Shown here one piece after another: positions 13,461-25,700 of a stretch of 64,000 bases of DNA (position 1 is the stretch's first letter; each line of letters begins with the position of its first letter). The position numbers were made by a program, and so were the translations under genes. The notes under the pieces were generated by a model. The model ran no database searches. It was not told the DNA's origin and saw only the letters and a program-made list of their open reading frames with translations. The DNA comes from Oscarella lobularis (Eukaryota; Porifera; Homoscleromorpha; Homosclerophorida; Oscarellidae): positions 1,302,001-1,366,000 of the forward strand of contig NC_089177.1 of the NCBI RefSeq assembly GCF_947507565.1, given 5' to 3'.

Positions 13461-13990
13461 ATTTCTTTTCCTCGCACTCCCGTATAACGAGGTTCAGATT
13501 TGTCTTTGTCGGCATATTGGGTTGAAAATCGTTTGCAGCTTTTCTCACTCAATCAAAAGAAGTAAAAGTAAATTCTCGCCGAATTCAACTCTTAGCAACG
13601 CTAAAATCTATAGATACATATTACACCCTGACATATGACATAGACTATAGATCTGCATGTGACACAACTGTACAGACATGATGGTATGCCAATACCTGAG
13701 AGAAAAGTGAAATAGTGCGCTGCGCACAACGTCAAGACAGTAAAGATTTTGTCTTTCTCGCACACTCCCGTATAGGCCTAACGAGAGGCAAGTAAAGAAG
13801 ACCTCCGACAGACTACCTCCGACTCGTCATGATTGAGTCGACAAAATGGGTTGCAAATCGTTTTCAGCTTTTCTCACTCACATCAAAGAAGGAAAGAGTA
13901 ATTCTCGATGAAATCTCTATAGATAGGTACATACTGTACTGCCAATACATGTATATAAAGACAATACAACCTGATACAACCGTACAAGCA
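13461..13990. repeat. Imperfect local duplication in the intergenic spacer
   Basis: The segments 13461-13640 and 13749-13990 share long matching stretches: CTCGCAC-CTCCCGTATA, then GGGTTG-AAATCGTTT-CAGCTTTTCTCACTCA, then AAATTCTCG and TATAGATA. They are interrupted by indels. They look like two copies of a non-coding sequence about 180-240 bp long. Confidence 0.65.
13681..13735. repeat. Dispersed spacer repeat, copy 1
   Basis: The stretch from ATGGTATGCCAATACCTGAG to GTGCGCTGCGCACAACGT is repeated with few changes at 18779-18831. The two copies bracket the Kazal-Ig-pentapeptide gene, one beyond each end. The repeat is non-coding in both places. Confidence 0.65.
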
Positions 13991-14255
13991 AAAAGGCATG
14001 CTCTAGGTCAGTATACAAAAAAACACGGATCGAAGTTCAAGACCTACTACCACCAGAACCCAAATCTCAGTGGAGAGTAGCAGGGCTTCCTGCCGTTCCT
14101 GTGAACCCACGGCAGAAATGGCAAGTAAGCGCAGCGTGTTCTGCAGTAATACGCAATAGAAGAGCACAGTTCTGGCTTGGGCCCGTACCTGGACCAACAA
14201 GCTGCTGACGGAAAGTAACGCCAGTTCGGAAATAAATTCCATCGTGGGCAGAACC

Positions 14256-17200
14256 TCACAGGGCCGCCATTCCACGAAAACGTCCACCAATAACAAATAT
14301 CGTAGCAGTGGCGAACGTAAAAAAAGTGCCAACGTAAAGGCACAAGAGGGCAAAGTGCGTACTTTGGAGAAAAAGATGGGACGAAAGAGGCAAGAGAATC
14401 CGCTCGAAATGCAAGTGACTGCTGAATTGCGTCCGTTTTTCCCTCACAAGAAACCGACTTGGAGCCGTACACAGGGAAAAATGAAAAGCCGTCGAATCGA
14501 CTGTTCATTATAGTCGGGCTGCTTAATGCCGTATCTTGCAACGAGAACATATTCCAGCTTTCGTTGGCAATTTGTAAGTAACTGATGCTTGAACTTACTA
14601 GAGTATAATTGCGCGACAAACCGTTCTTGTACGTCACATTCTGAAATAAGCTTTCCGACACATACACATTGATTTGCTCACAAAAACTCTTGTTCACTTT
14701 CATCGCCAAAGCACCAATTTGAGTACAGTTGATGAAAGTGCACTTGTTATTAATAACGTTAATGCTTGACGAGTTAGTAGACATCGCATTAGCAAGTATC
14801 CAGTACGACATCGTGGAATTCACGTAACTCACGTTTCGGTAAGTTCCATTTACTTCAGAAACGTTTCCCAGAGTGGCGTTATAAAACAGCACATTTTTCA
14901 ATGTTACATTTCGACGAAACACGTCCACAGTAGTCGAGTTGAAGAATGCGGAATTTACTGCCGCTTCATTAACAGAACTAACGTTTACCAAAGTCAAGTT
15001 CCAAGCTGTCACACCAAAAAAACTCATATTCAATTGAGTGTTGTTACAGAAGGAGACGTTTGAAAAACTGCTGTTGGTAAATGAATCGTTGATGAACGTA
15101 GAGTTGAGCAGTGTTGTGTTCACAATGATGCTATTCAGAAACGTAGAGTTTGACCACGAGACGTTAGTTTCCGAGCTGTTTGTCACAAAAGAGTCGACAT
15201 AAGACACGTTTTGAACTTGTGCGTAGTAGCGAGATACGTTGATAGCTAAGTATTGCTGCCAAGTCCCGTTGACGTTTGCTTCAGAAATAGACGTCACATT
15301 GACTGATACCCACCTGATTGCAATCACTTCAGAAAAGCTAACGTTTGATTGAGAAACTTCAACAAACGTAACGTTCGTTACGCTGCAGTTTATCATAGAA
15401 AAATTTGAAAGCAAGGCATTGTATAGCGTCAGCTTATTAACGCGGCAGTTTCGACTAGCCACGTTAATAATAGATCCATTATAGTCCACTACAGAAGTAA
15501 GGCACCAATTAAATGTGCTCACATTAGAAACACTAACATTTGATCGACCAACATTTATCTCGGTGATATTCACCATAGTACCGTCAGTAAAACTAGAGTT
15601 AGAAACCGAGACATTTACCATGATCACATCGCCAAGAGCGATATTAATTGCCTTGTAGTAGCTCATACTCGCGTTACCAAACGAGACGTTACTCATTGTT
15701 AGATCGTGGTGGGTTACGTTGATAGCTGTATAATCGAAGAAAGACACGTTTCTCATTGTCAGATTGTAGTAGGTTGCATTGATAGTTGCATAGTTGAAGA
15801 ATGACGCATTCGCAATTGTTTCATTTACCGATGTAAGGTTCACTGCTGTCAAGTTCCACGCTGTGACGTTGATGCAGCTAACGTTGAACAGAGTGGTATT
15901 AATGAGTGTATACTTGACTACAGTCATGTTAATAAACGACACATTGCTCATTCTTATACTCTGGTAGGTTGCATTGATAGCTGTATAATTGAAGAATGAC
16001 GCGTTTGCAAATGTTTCATTAACCGATGTCAGGTTCACAGCTGTCCAGTTCCACGCTGTGACGTTGATGAGGCTAACGTTAAAGAGAGTGGTATTAATAA
16101 GTGTATAGTTGACCAAAGTTGTGTTAATAAACGACAGGTTTCTCATTGTTAGATTGTAGAACGTTGTGTTGATAGCTGTGAAGTTGAAAAATGACACATT
16201 TGAAAATATTTCGCTTACTGAAGTCATATTCACAGCTGTCCAGTTCCAAGCAGTAACGTTAGTGCTGCTGACGTTGAACAGTGTAACGTTAATGAACGAT
16301 ACGTTTCTCATTGTCAGATTGTGGTAGGTCGCATTGATAGCCCTGTACCCGAAGATCGACACATTAGTGAATGTTTGATAATTAGATGTCGTATTCACTG
16401 CTGCCCAGTTCCATGCCGTAACATTGACCCTACTGACGTTGAATAGAGTGGCATTAACCAGTGTATAGTTAGCTATAGTCACGTTAATTAACGACACATT
16501 GCTCATCCTTACACTCTGGTAGGTTGCATTGATAGCTGTATAATTGAAGATCGACACATTTGCAAACGTTTCATTTGTAGAGGTCAAGTTCACAGTTGTC
16601 CAGTTCCACACGGTGAAGTTGACGCTACTAACATTGAATAGAGTAGCATTGACAAGCGTATAGTTAACCGCACTTGTGTTAACAAACGACGCGTTTCTCA
16701 TTTTCAGATGGTAGTAGGATGCATTAATAGTTGTATAGTTGAAGAATGACGCACTTGCAATTGTTTCATTAATCGATGTCAAGTTTACTGTTGTCCAGTT
16801 CCACGCAGTGACACTTGTGCTGGTAACGTCATACAGTATAGTATTAACAGAGGTAAGGTTCAATGCTGTCAAGTTCCACGTAGTCACATTGTAGATGAAA
16901 TGGTTAGAAATAAGCGAGTTTATGTAAGACACGCGCTTGCAAGTCACGTTGATGAAAGTGACGTTTACTCCCAGGACGCTAGAAATTACAAGGTCATCAA
17001 TGGAAGCATTGATTATTGTCAAATTCCTCAGAAAAACGTTAGTGAAACTTAGCGAGGTGGACGAGAAATTTGAAAATGTCAAATTAGAAATTTTTCCGCT
17101 GATAACAAGCGGACAGTGTTGGCCAAACAAATCTGTGTTATTCTCCACGCATGGCAAACCTATAAAATATATAATAAAGTTGTGCTTCCGGTGAAAGTGT

Positions 17201-18394
17201 ACAAAATTTACCCACAACACGCAATATAGTTTGATTTGACTGACTGCATTGGCCCGAAGAAACACAGGTGAAAGTTCCTTCGTCAACGGGACGAACATAA
17301 CGTATGTAGAGAGACTCTGACGAAACTCTGTAGTGAGGAGCATTGGTCTTTGTCAACCTGACTCGGTCACGATAAAAGAGCACGTTCGACTTAGACAGAG
17401 AGCACTGAGACAAGACAATCGAATTGTTGAAGGCCTTTCTGATGCTAGGCAGTGTAGAAGGAATGTGACACAGCAAATCGAAGTCGTTCAAAACAGACAA
17501 GGCATCGACGATAGCTGCCCATTTGCGCACCTCTCCTTCATTCGCAAGATGCTTGAGGTGATACTTGGGTACGAAAGCCACTTTCTCTTTTTGCATATTA
17601 TAGAAATGGGCAACGTCTAATTCGTCGAGAACCTCTAAGGCATGATGAATACGAGCGTATTCTACGCTATACTGGCTATGCCGGCGGTAGGCGTGGAGAA
17701 ATCGTTCAATTGTGTAGCGACTGCATTGTAGCAACGTCTGAGCGTGCGATGCCAGCTTCTTTAGGGCACAAGAATTCAGGTACACCGTCGGGTGACATCG
17801 TTTTGTGGAGAACTGAATGCATGGGCAGTGGTCAGGATTCACGCTGCAAGGTCCACTGTAGCGCATTCTGACAAACGTACCTGTCTTGCAAACATGTTTA
17901 AGCATGAGGCAAGGATTGGGATAGGTGCAGGCGTCAGTTCCGCACACAGGTCTGTCCTCATTCGCGTTGCACTCCACAGCTAATTTACAGCGGCAAGAGT
18001 ACTCAAATCTTCCTCTGATGCGTGCCCACGTACAAGTGTAAACGCTTCCTGATGTAAGAACGAACACGCTAAATAAAGGTTTTCACAACGCAGAACTTTT
18101 CCTACTTTCAAAGGCACAGAACGGTTGTCCCCATTGGTTCAAGAGACAGAATTGAGAACCAAATTCGCAGTGGAAGCTATCACAGGGATCTAAGAATCAA
18201 GTAAAAGCGCCGTCACCTCTGCAGAAATCGCTACAGCACTTACGCGTGTCACAACCCGCCGGTTTGTGAAGGTTCAACGGCTAAATTGCGAATGACGCAA
18301 TTTGAGTTTGCTTGAGAAAATACTTCCTTGCCATTACCTCGAGCGCTTTCACACCAAGAAAAAGTAGGCAAGCGAACGCAAAGAAGAGCCTCAT
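14256..18394 (-). CDS. Kazal - Ig-like - pentapeptide-repeat surface protein
   Basis: Exon 1 (18394-18338) encodes the signal peptide MRLFFAFACLLFLGVKAL. Short cysteine-rich exons follow at about 18282-18246 and 18190-18105. A large exon (about 18060-17214) then gives a Kazal domain (VCGTD-CTYPNPC and further Cys) and, after about 100 residues without a known domain, an Ig-like end (VDEGTFTCVSSGQC). After a 52-nt intron, the exon from 17161 encodes roughly 900 residues of five-residue repeats. A hydrophobic helix (LCLYVGTFFTFATATIFVIGG) lies at about 14345-14275, in a frame different from the repeat exon, then RFRGMAAL and a stop at 14256. A short intron probably joins them, but I could not fix its edges. 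The C-terminus is therefore uncertain, and the gene may extend to about 14050. Role inferred: a cell-surface recognition or adhesion protein, with the repeat as a rigid stalk. A damaged copy of the 5' exons lies at 42899-43565. Confidence 0.78.
14560..17130 (-). repeat. Coding pentapeptide-repeat tract with N-glycosylation sequon in nearly every unit
   Basis: The translation runs in a five-residue register of the form [hydrophobic]-N-[VLYWAF]-[ST]-x (for example INVTA WNWTA VNLTS VNETF). It matches the spacing of bacterial pentapeptide repeats, A-[DN]-L-x-x, with Asn at the D/N position. In one 112-residue stretch that I counted there are 19 NxS/T sequons. Extrapolating, the tract holds of the order of 150. 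Higher-order copies are spaced 195, 195, 165, 195 and 195 nt apart (landmarks at about 15826, 16021, 16216, 16381, 16576, 16771), all multiples of 15 nt. Confidence 0.85.
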
Positions 18395-19255
18395 GCTTCG
18401 CCTAGAGAGTGTTTGTACGGCAGTACGACACCTTCTGGCAAGCCTGGTGCTCACGTGAAAGAACTGGGATCACGTGCTTAAATAATTTCGCTTTATGAAA
18501 TTGCCTTTGTAGCCACATTCCACTTTTTGAGAGACAGCGTTTCAACAAGCGCCATAAAAAGGATCTACGCATAAGGACGAGTCACTACGTCTCTAAAAAA
18601 CGTATTTCCACACAGTGCAATACAGGGGGCTAATCTTCTGTCTTACCCAAATAGTCACTGCCGAATACGCTGGGAAATCACGTGAGAACTGCATGCTGTT
18701 CTTTTCACAAGACATGAGACCTCTTAGAGCGAGCCCTTACTAGAGCTTGCATCAATGCATGAAGCACACACTGATTAGATGGTGTGCCAATACCTGAGAG
18801 AAATTGAAAACAGTGCGCTGCACACAACGTAAATTTGGGTGTCAAGCATGCCCAAAATGCTATAACCGATTCAGCAATTGCTTTCTGAACATGCTCTTTG
18901 GAAAAAAAACGGCTTGACAAAGACGAAACTTCCTACTAGCGTTCGTTGCTTTCGATGACAGCCTCTGGAGTCAGCGATAATTAAAAGAGCGATCCAAATG
19001 AAGCAGAACCTCGCCGGGAAAGATTTCAATGCCTCGCTGAGTAGTAAAAGATTCGGAGAGGGCCCAAAAGAGGAGCGCAGGTTAGCGATAGACAGCGAGC
19101 ATGCGCGTGCTTCTCTTTTTGTACGAACGTGGGCGGGGTCTACGGCACAACATACACTAAAAACCAAGAAGTGTTTGAGACATGCAAAAGCGGACGAGAC
19201 TCCAACGATACAGTACAAATACAGCATGCTACAGTTTCTGCAAATTAGCTAAACT
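18395..19255. other. Intergenic spacer between Kazal-pentapeptide gene start and gene 2A end
   Basis: About 860 bp without a supported gene. It contains the dispersed repeat at 18779-18831. A related spacer lies at 43566-44169, but the two differ by indels whose lengths are not multiples of three (compare 18998-19140 with 43880-44030). The long open frames here are therefore unlikely to be coding. Confidence 0.6.
18779..18831. repeat. Dispersed spacer repeat, copy 2
   Basis: This is the partner of the repeat at 13681-13735, in the same orientation. It reads ATGGTGTGCCAATACCTGAG, then CAGTGCGCTGCACACAACGT. I do not see it in the second cassette copy near 43650, where the surrounding sequence has diverged. 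Confidence 0.6.
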
Positions 19256-19747
19256 CTATCCGGTGCTATCCGGTGCTGAACCCCCCTCTTTCAACTTCGT
19301 GATTGGTTCAAAAGTATACTCTCCTGTGACAGGACACGAATTGCCACCAGAAGAGCAAACGTTAGCAACGCAATCTATTTCAGGAACACACAACCCTATA
19401 TGTGTTTCAGTTAGAACGCGTACTTCATTGTATAAGCAGAGCACATTACCGTTCCTTTGCTGAGCATAAAAGCTAAAGCCAGCTTCGAGAAGCGGAACCA
19501 TCGAATTTTTGCGTGCGCCGACAGGAAATACAATAGTCAGCGTGTCGTTAGACTGCCACAAACCAAAGTGGGGCAACTCATTCACGATCGACGGAGTAAA
19601 ATGAAGAATTTGGGCCAATTCCTTTTCTCGAGCCACCGGCGGTAAGTTGGTCTCATCTGAAAATCGAATGCAAATATAAGATCCATGCTGGCCAAGACGC
19701 CCATTTCCGGTATGAACATCTGCAACTTCCAACTGTTTAGAAATCAT
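19256..19747 (-). other. C-terminal exon of gene 2A
   Basis: An uninterrupted 163-codon segment ends at a TAG. It carries [14 protein letters not shown], a central hydrophobic-charged stretch, and a cysteine cluster ([29 protein letters not shown]). It has no membrane helix and I recognise no domain. In copy B the same segment is interrupted by a one-base deletion. Copy A carries an extra 10-bp tandem repeat (CCGGTGCTAT) right at the stop codon, which changes the last residues. Confidence 0.7.
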
Positions 19748-22700
19748 CTATTACGGTAAATGCCAATAATCAGTAACAAAACGCGATCTTTTATCGTGTT
19801 GTTTGTACCTTATATTCGGAATGTTTCTCTGCCGATCGCCGTGTTCTCAGCTTGGTGGTAACGCACTGATTTCCATCCGGCTTCACAACTATTTCAGGTG
19901 CGTGATCGTTAGTTGATCTTAGATTGATTTTCACTCTCAGTTCTGTTGTAGCAGAAGGCGTTCCCGTGTCATAAAATCGAATCACAACCTATTTACGCCT
20001 CAAACTCAGAACAGAATACTCTGCACTCGGTGAGCAAATTACATAGCGCTTGATGGGATAGTTTGAGTTGGGAAGAAAGAGAGTGGGTTCGTCTTCTTGG
20101 CTAAAATAAAGAACTTGCCTTGCCAGTTCCGTAAGAACCTAAAAAAATGACCACATAATGTTTCACTACATAGTCTCAGACGGAGCTTTACAGCAATTGA
20201 TGCATTTCCTTCGAATATTAGCTTCTTCGATACTTCAGTGTTTTCAAATGTCATCTACACAATTGTTTAGCAGAGATATCTTTTTCTTCCTGTTACACTT
20301 ACTTTGAGATTGGATGGAACGTTTTTAACAATAAATATAAATTCGCTTTCATCCACGTAACCGGAAGGAACAGTTCTGCACAACGAAAGTTACAATTAGC
20401 ATTTACAGTAATGCCATTTCTACTCTAGGTCACAAATATTACATCAGTTCAAATGATACTTTTCTCAGCCTATGATTTTCATTATCCGAGACCGAAAGCC
20501 GATGAGGGTCCGGAATAACGTATGCTCCACGAAGCTGTCCTTCACGAAACGTTATCGATAAACTGCTTGCGTCCAAGTTGACGTCAATTCCGTCGTTCAC
20601 ATTTTTAACAACTATAATTATCATCGCTGTTTCAGATGTCTCTCCTCCACTGTCGGTAACGTTGCAGCGAAATCGACGATCTCCAGCAGTGACCTCCTCC
20701 TTATTGTTCAAGTACTCGACAGAACGTATTATGTTCAAATAGTAATCGGTTTCGGCCAGTCCGTTTGCAAGCACGACAAACGTTTCTGCATTTCTCTGAG
20801 ATATTTCGTACGAGACATTGTCTTCTTGGGCAAGACCAGAGTCTATGCGTAAACCCTCAAAACTGCCGTCCAATGCGCCATCCATATGACATTGAAGTCT
20901 ACTCATTTTTGTGCTGTCAACATCAATCAATGTTGTCGTGTTGGGAGCAATAAATTTTGGATGACTATCCTCGGCAAAAACAATTTGATTAGAGCCTGAG
21001 AAATTTTCTGGAAAGAAACGCAGAGCTGGAGCGTCGTTGATCGGTATAACGTCAACCTAAAGTGACGTGACAATGTTAACTACCCATGTAATTAGGATGA
21101 CTTACGGTTGAGGTGAGACTGTTCGACCACATTTCACCGTCGAACACTTTGACAGTGAACACTCTGTCGAATGAGTTTATAGAAACTTTAGCAAAACTTT
21201 CTAAAATCGAACCTGCTTGCTGACGATAAATTGAATGGCTTTGTCTCAGGGTTATAGAATTGAATACTATCCAGGTACGATTCATAGAATGATGCACTAG
21301 CGTTGCCTGTAATATTCTGAAGAAGTAATAAAACTAATTAATTTAAAGTATTCTTCTTTGAAAGAAACTTACGATCATAAGTGCGTTCTGTGTTTGCTCA
21401 AGGTCAACGTCAACTTGACCAACGTTAGAATTTGGCAAAATTATTTCTCCGGATAAATCAACGTTTTGATCATCAGAAACAATAATTTGTATTAAAGCCC
21501 TGAAATAAACAATCATCTATAGCTATATGCGATTTATCTGACTTATCTAGCTTACATAGTAAGGAAATCGCTGTCCGGATCCAAGATGCGACCGCCCTCG
21601 AAAACGTTGACCGGTGGTTCATATTGACGGTATTGGATTATAGAAGTGTTCGCCTCATGCGGAAACGTTAGCGATGGACGATCATTGATGTTCACAAGAT
21701 CGACCCTGTTTGACATGAATTAAAGGAGAATACTCTTAGAGTGCATCTAATGAATACTTGACTGAAGTTGACGCTTCGTGAATTCCATCTGAAACGGTAC
21801 AACTGATTCTGCGGTATAGAGAAGGGAAAATTTCTCCCCCGTGAAAATAGTAGAGCGAATTTAGGCAATCTGCATAATCTTCTGGAGCTGCTTTTCCTCT
21901 TATCCACAAATCACCAGTGTCATTCTTGCGCTACATATCAAAAAGTACTTAGTTATTATTAGAGCGAAGTGATGCATACCGAGATGTTCAATGCTCTGCA
22001 GTTATTGGCAAAAATATACTCCTTATTTGCATCAAAACTGCTGCTTGGAGCAGATACTATCACGCAGTGGGCAAACTCAAGTTTGTGGCTACAAACAAAG
22101 ATTATTAGTAGAGTTTACATGCATGTAACGTACGTAGAGTAGGTAGCGGAAGGTAAGGACTAAGAAGACTCTTTCATATAAAAACGAAAAAAAATCTAAA
22201 CAAGAGACTAAGTTCTGCAGAGGCACCACCGCATACATGGCTGAGACTTTATGAAAAATTTACCTTGGATTACACGCATGCCTCGGTACAGCAGATACTG
22301 TAATTGGATATGAAGCAACTGACTTACAATAAAACATTGTCAGCATCGGAAATTGTCAAGTTGTACTGAAACACGTTTACACTGTGATGATCCCCTTCTG
22401 AAAATTGCAAAGGTATGTCTACAAAAAAAACGTTTGATTTATTACGCACACTTTCTTGATATCTATTTCAATTAGGCGACCTCTGGTGTTGAAAATAATT
22501 GGCGCATTTTCGTTTTGTCCAATATGCTGAATAGCTACAGAAATTGCAGGTGACGTCTCTTTGTATACGTCGGTCACAATCAGCGACACATTTCTAAAAT
22601 TTGAATAAAGAAGCATCAGCGTGTGTGCAACATACACTACGTAACAGGTGTAGTGACGCACCTAATTAAGTAGTCCGAAGGATTTTGATGAACATACGCA

Positions 22701-25700
22701 AGTGCTGAAAGAAAAACATTCAAATCAAGATTTTCGGTTCGAGAGAACGTGTAGACCAGAGTGCTGCAAAGAAATCGTGTTTATCGTAATATAGACATAG
22801 GACAGCGCGGTCTATACTCATCTCCTAATGGAGCAACGTTATTAGATGGCTTGCCATTAGACAAGAGCTCCTGTTCCGAAACCCTTCCTAAATTTAGAGC
22901 TGCACTTCTCGCCTCGGTTATCTAATGAAATGCAAACAATCATCAGTTGTAAGAAAGAAGAAGAGTTACAACGAAAATGTACGGTTTCGATGTCCGAATG
23001 GATGTTTACAACACCCGAAAGCGTCACTTGCACAGATTCCCAGCCCTAAATTCAACCCTAATCAATTAAGATATACAAAAATGAAATTCTTTAGGATTAC
23101 GTTATTTCCTAAATCTCCACTAACGAATTTGTGCGGATTGGGTATCAGCCATAGAATTGTATTTGGAGCGGAATATTGCAACGTGATATCTTGCAGAAAA
23201 TTGGGTGAACCGAAGTGAAGAACTTGGACTGAACAAAACACTAATAAAAAGAAAATAAACTCTCCAGCGTTCCTCTCTTTATTTCATGCAACGCTTACGC
23301 CTGCACCGAGGAAAGGGCAAATCCCATAATCCACCCTCTAAGCAAGTAAGCTCTGTCTCTCCGCACGCAGTTAGATTTTTCTTGCAACCGAAAATGGATT
23401 TGGTTCCTGAAGTTCTGACGCTCACGTTGCCCATAAATGATGCATCAGGCAACGGACAAATGCCTAATAAATTAAAGCAAAATTACCATTTGGAGAAATA
23501 AATGACCGTAAACTAAAGTGCTACTTTACACATAGTTGCACGACCAAGAACTCCTTATAAACTACCAATAGCTCTAAATAGAATATTTTACGTAAATGAG
23601 TACTCACATGTTAGATTGCTTCCTGTCCAAATAGCGCTATCAGTGCACTCGCGCCACTTTTCGCCCACAAAAACACCATTTTCATAACAGGGATGGGTAG
23701 CAGTTGTACCTCTGTAATGAATAGTGTCACTGTATTTTATAGCATAAAAATCGTGTGGCTTCTCCAACAAAGAACATCCAAGACAGTCATTGAAATTGAC
23801 GGGAGACGGTGAACTCCAGCGGCTATTGACGTGATAGAATATTTCTCCATGGCTAACGTTATTATCAACGAGTTTTCCAGTGGCAAGAATGATATGAATG
23901 CTTCCGTTTGCGACGTAGTCGATATTTTGTCGAATTATAAATATCATTTCGCCGTTTACTGTAGTAGCATCGGAATCGAGAATCGTCGTGTCGTTTGCAA
24001 TTATCATCGGTTCTCCGTAAAATGAAGCTTTGCGTTTCTGAACTTGTAGAGATCCGTCTCTCAAACTGAAGAAGGCTGTGACGATATCAGAATTGCACAT
24101 CGTCCCGTTCACGCTGAGTCCAATGCCTATCCAGAAGTCTCCAACACTTCTTTTTATTTCTGTTGTTAGCACAGATTTGTTCGGATTGTACGACCATCTT
24201 TCTGTCATAGTAACGGAATAGCTACCAGCCTCGCTTCCTTCCATATCGCAGCTACGCCCTAAATGCAAATAACAATAGTGAATATTTTACCACTGTCTAA
24301 AACTTTCTAAATACATGTAGTATTGGCAATAGTTTGGCTTATGTTGCACAACTCGCCATAGTGTCCGTTGAAACAACTGCACACAAATCCACGTTCGTTT
24401 GAAGTGCAATCTCCATGAACACATGGATCCATGGCACAATAATTAAAGCCAATAATAACTTGTGCAATAGCTGAAGTGGCGTTTTCATCATCCGTTGCCG
24501 CGCATTCGATCACCCGATTACCGGGTGTCAGAAGGCTCTGATCGTTGTGAAAGTAGTAAATAGACATAACGGCGGACCTGTAGTTTCTGACGGATGCCAG
24601 CCCGTTAATTATTAAAGTAACAGTGTCTGACTCAGAGCGGTTGAGGTCAACGCTGAGGTTGTAGAGAGTTGTAAGAGTCTCGTTTACTCCAATGATTTCG
24701 AGAACGCCATCTGTCGCATTTTGAAGAAGACAGGTAAACTGTCTCAAATTCGTGCCGTCGACATCTTCCAGTGTTGTCGTATTTGGAAACACCATGAGCG
24801 GTAAGCCTTTTCGAAACGTTGCAAAAGAAACAAGGGATTCAGAAGTAGGAAAAGCATAAGGATTAGATTCGGGGTTAAACTGAAGAATTGGAGCATCATT
24901 AACAGAAATAACAGTAACCTATAGAACACACGTTATACCGAGAGACATCTAGACCGAACACAAAGCCAAACCATTGTTTGAATGACGTTAGAAGATAATT
25001 CGTTGTCAAAAACTTGAAGTGTAAACAACCTTATGTAAAAGACAGTTAAATCACATATCATAGTTTATTAGGCTCCAACCTGTCTTCAGAGGTAAGTCTG
25101 AAGGGTTTTTCATCGCTGCTTTGAAACAGTAATCCGCGAAAGAAAGATTGATATTCTTTTGTAGTTGCGTTCCCGGTCACATTCTTTCCAAATAGACGTA
25201 TGTACTTTACACTAGAATTGTACACGCGCGAAAATTTCTTACCCATTCAACCTCTTCATCGCTTTCGACGATGGCGATTTCTAGCTTAGATGATTCAGTA
25301 GAGAAAACGACGCTGTCGTTCCTTTCGTTTTGCTGTGCGTTCCTGTGCAGCCCCAGCGCTTTTACACGAGCTCTATTAATTAATAACGTATAGCACCAAT
25401 AACATGAACTGCGATTCTTACTTTTGAATAAAACTGTCTTCATCCGATATTGCAAGTGACTCAAATACGGCCACCGGATTACCATACTGAACGTATGTCT
25501 CGGAACGTTCTGTTGCATTTCCGTTAATTTTTAGCGATGGAGGGTCGTTTACATTGAAAAGATTGATTCTACATAAAGTGAGAACAATTATATTAGCCGC
25601 TAAAACAAATCTAGATTCTACCTGATGGTTGCAATTCCAACGTGTATTCCGTCAGAAAGAGAACACTTAACGTCTCGCCGAATTAGGGGAGAAACTTCTC

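Larger units (their letters stand above)
12968..14255. other. Intergenic: 5' flank of TSP1-cadherin gene and 3' flank of Kazal-pentapeptide gene
   Basis: No gene is supported here. The first few hundred bases beyond 12968 should hold the promoter of the TSP1-cadherin gene, but I see no convincing TATA box. An 85-codon minus-strand open frame at 13295-13552 has no recognisable domain. Local imperfect duplications and a dispersed repeat occupy 13461-13990. If the pentapeptide gene uses an extra 3' exon, it would extend into 14050-14255. Confidence 0.5.

Noticed and set aside
13295..13552. 85-codon minus-strand open frame as a gene
   Set aside because: No signal peptide, domain, splice context or paralog supports it. 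It partly overlaps the local spacer repeat.
14003..14353. Leucine-rich 116-codon open frame as a separate small gene
   Set aside because: It overlaps the end of the pentapeptide gene and has no recognisable domain; at most it is an alternative last exon.
18871..19252. Possible extra 3' exon of gene 2A with a hydrophobic stretch
   Set aside because: The matching region in copy B (43683-44094) differs by indels whose lengths are not multiples of three, and different frames are open, so the conservation is that of non-coding duplicated DNA.
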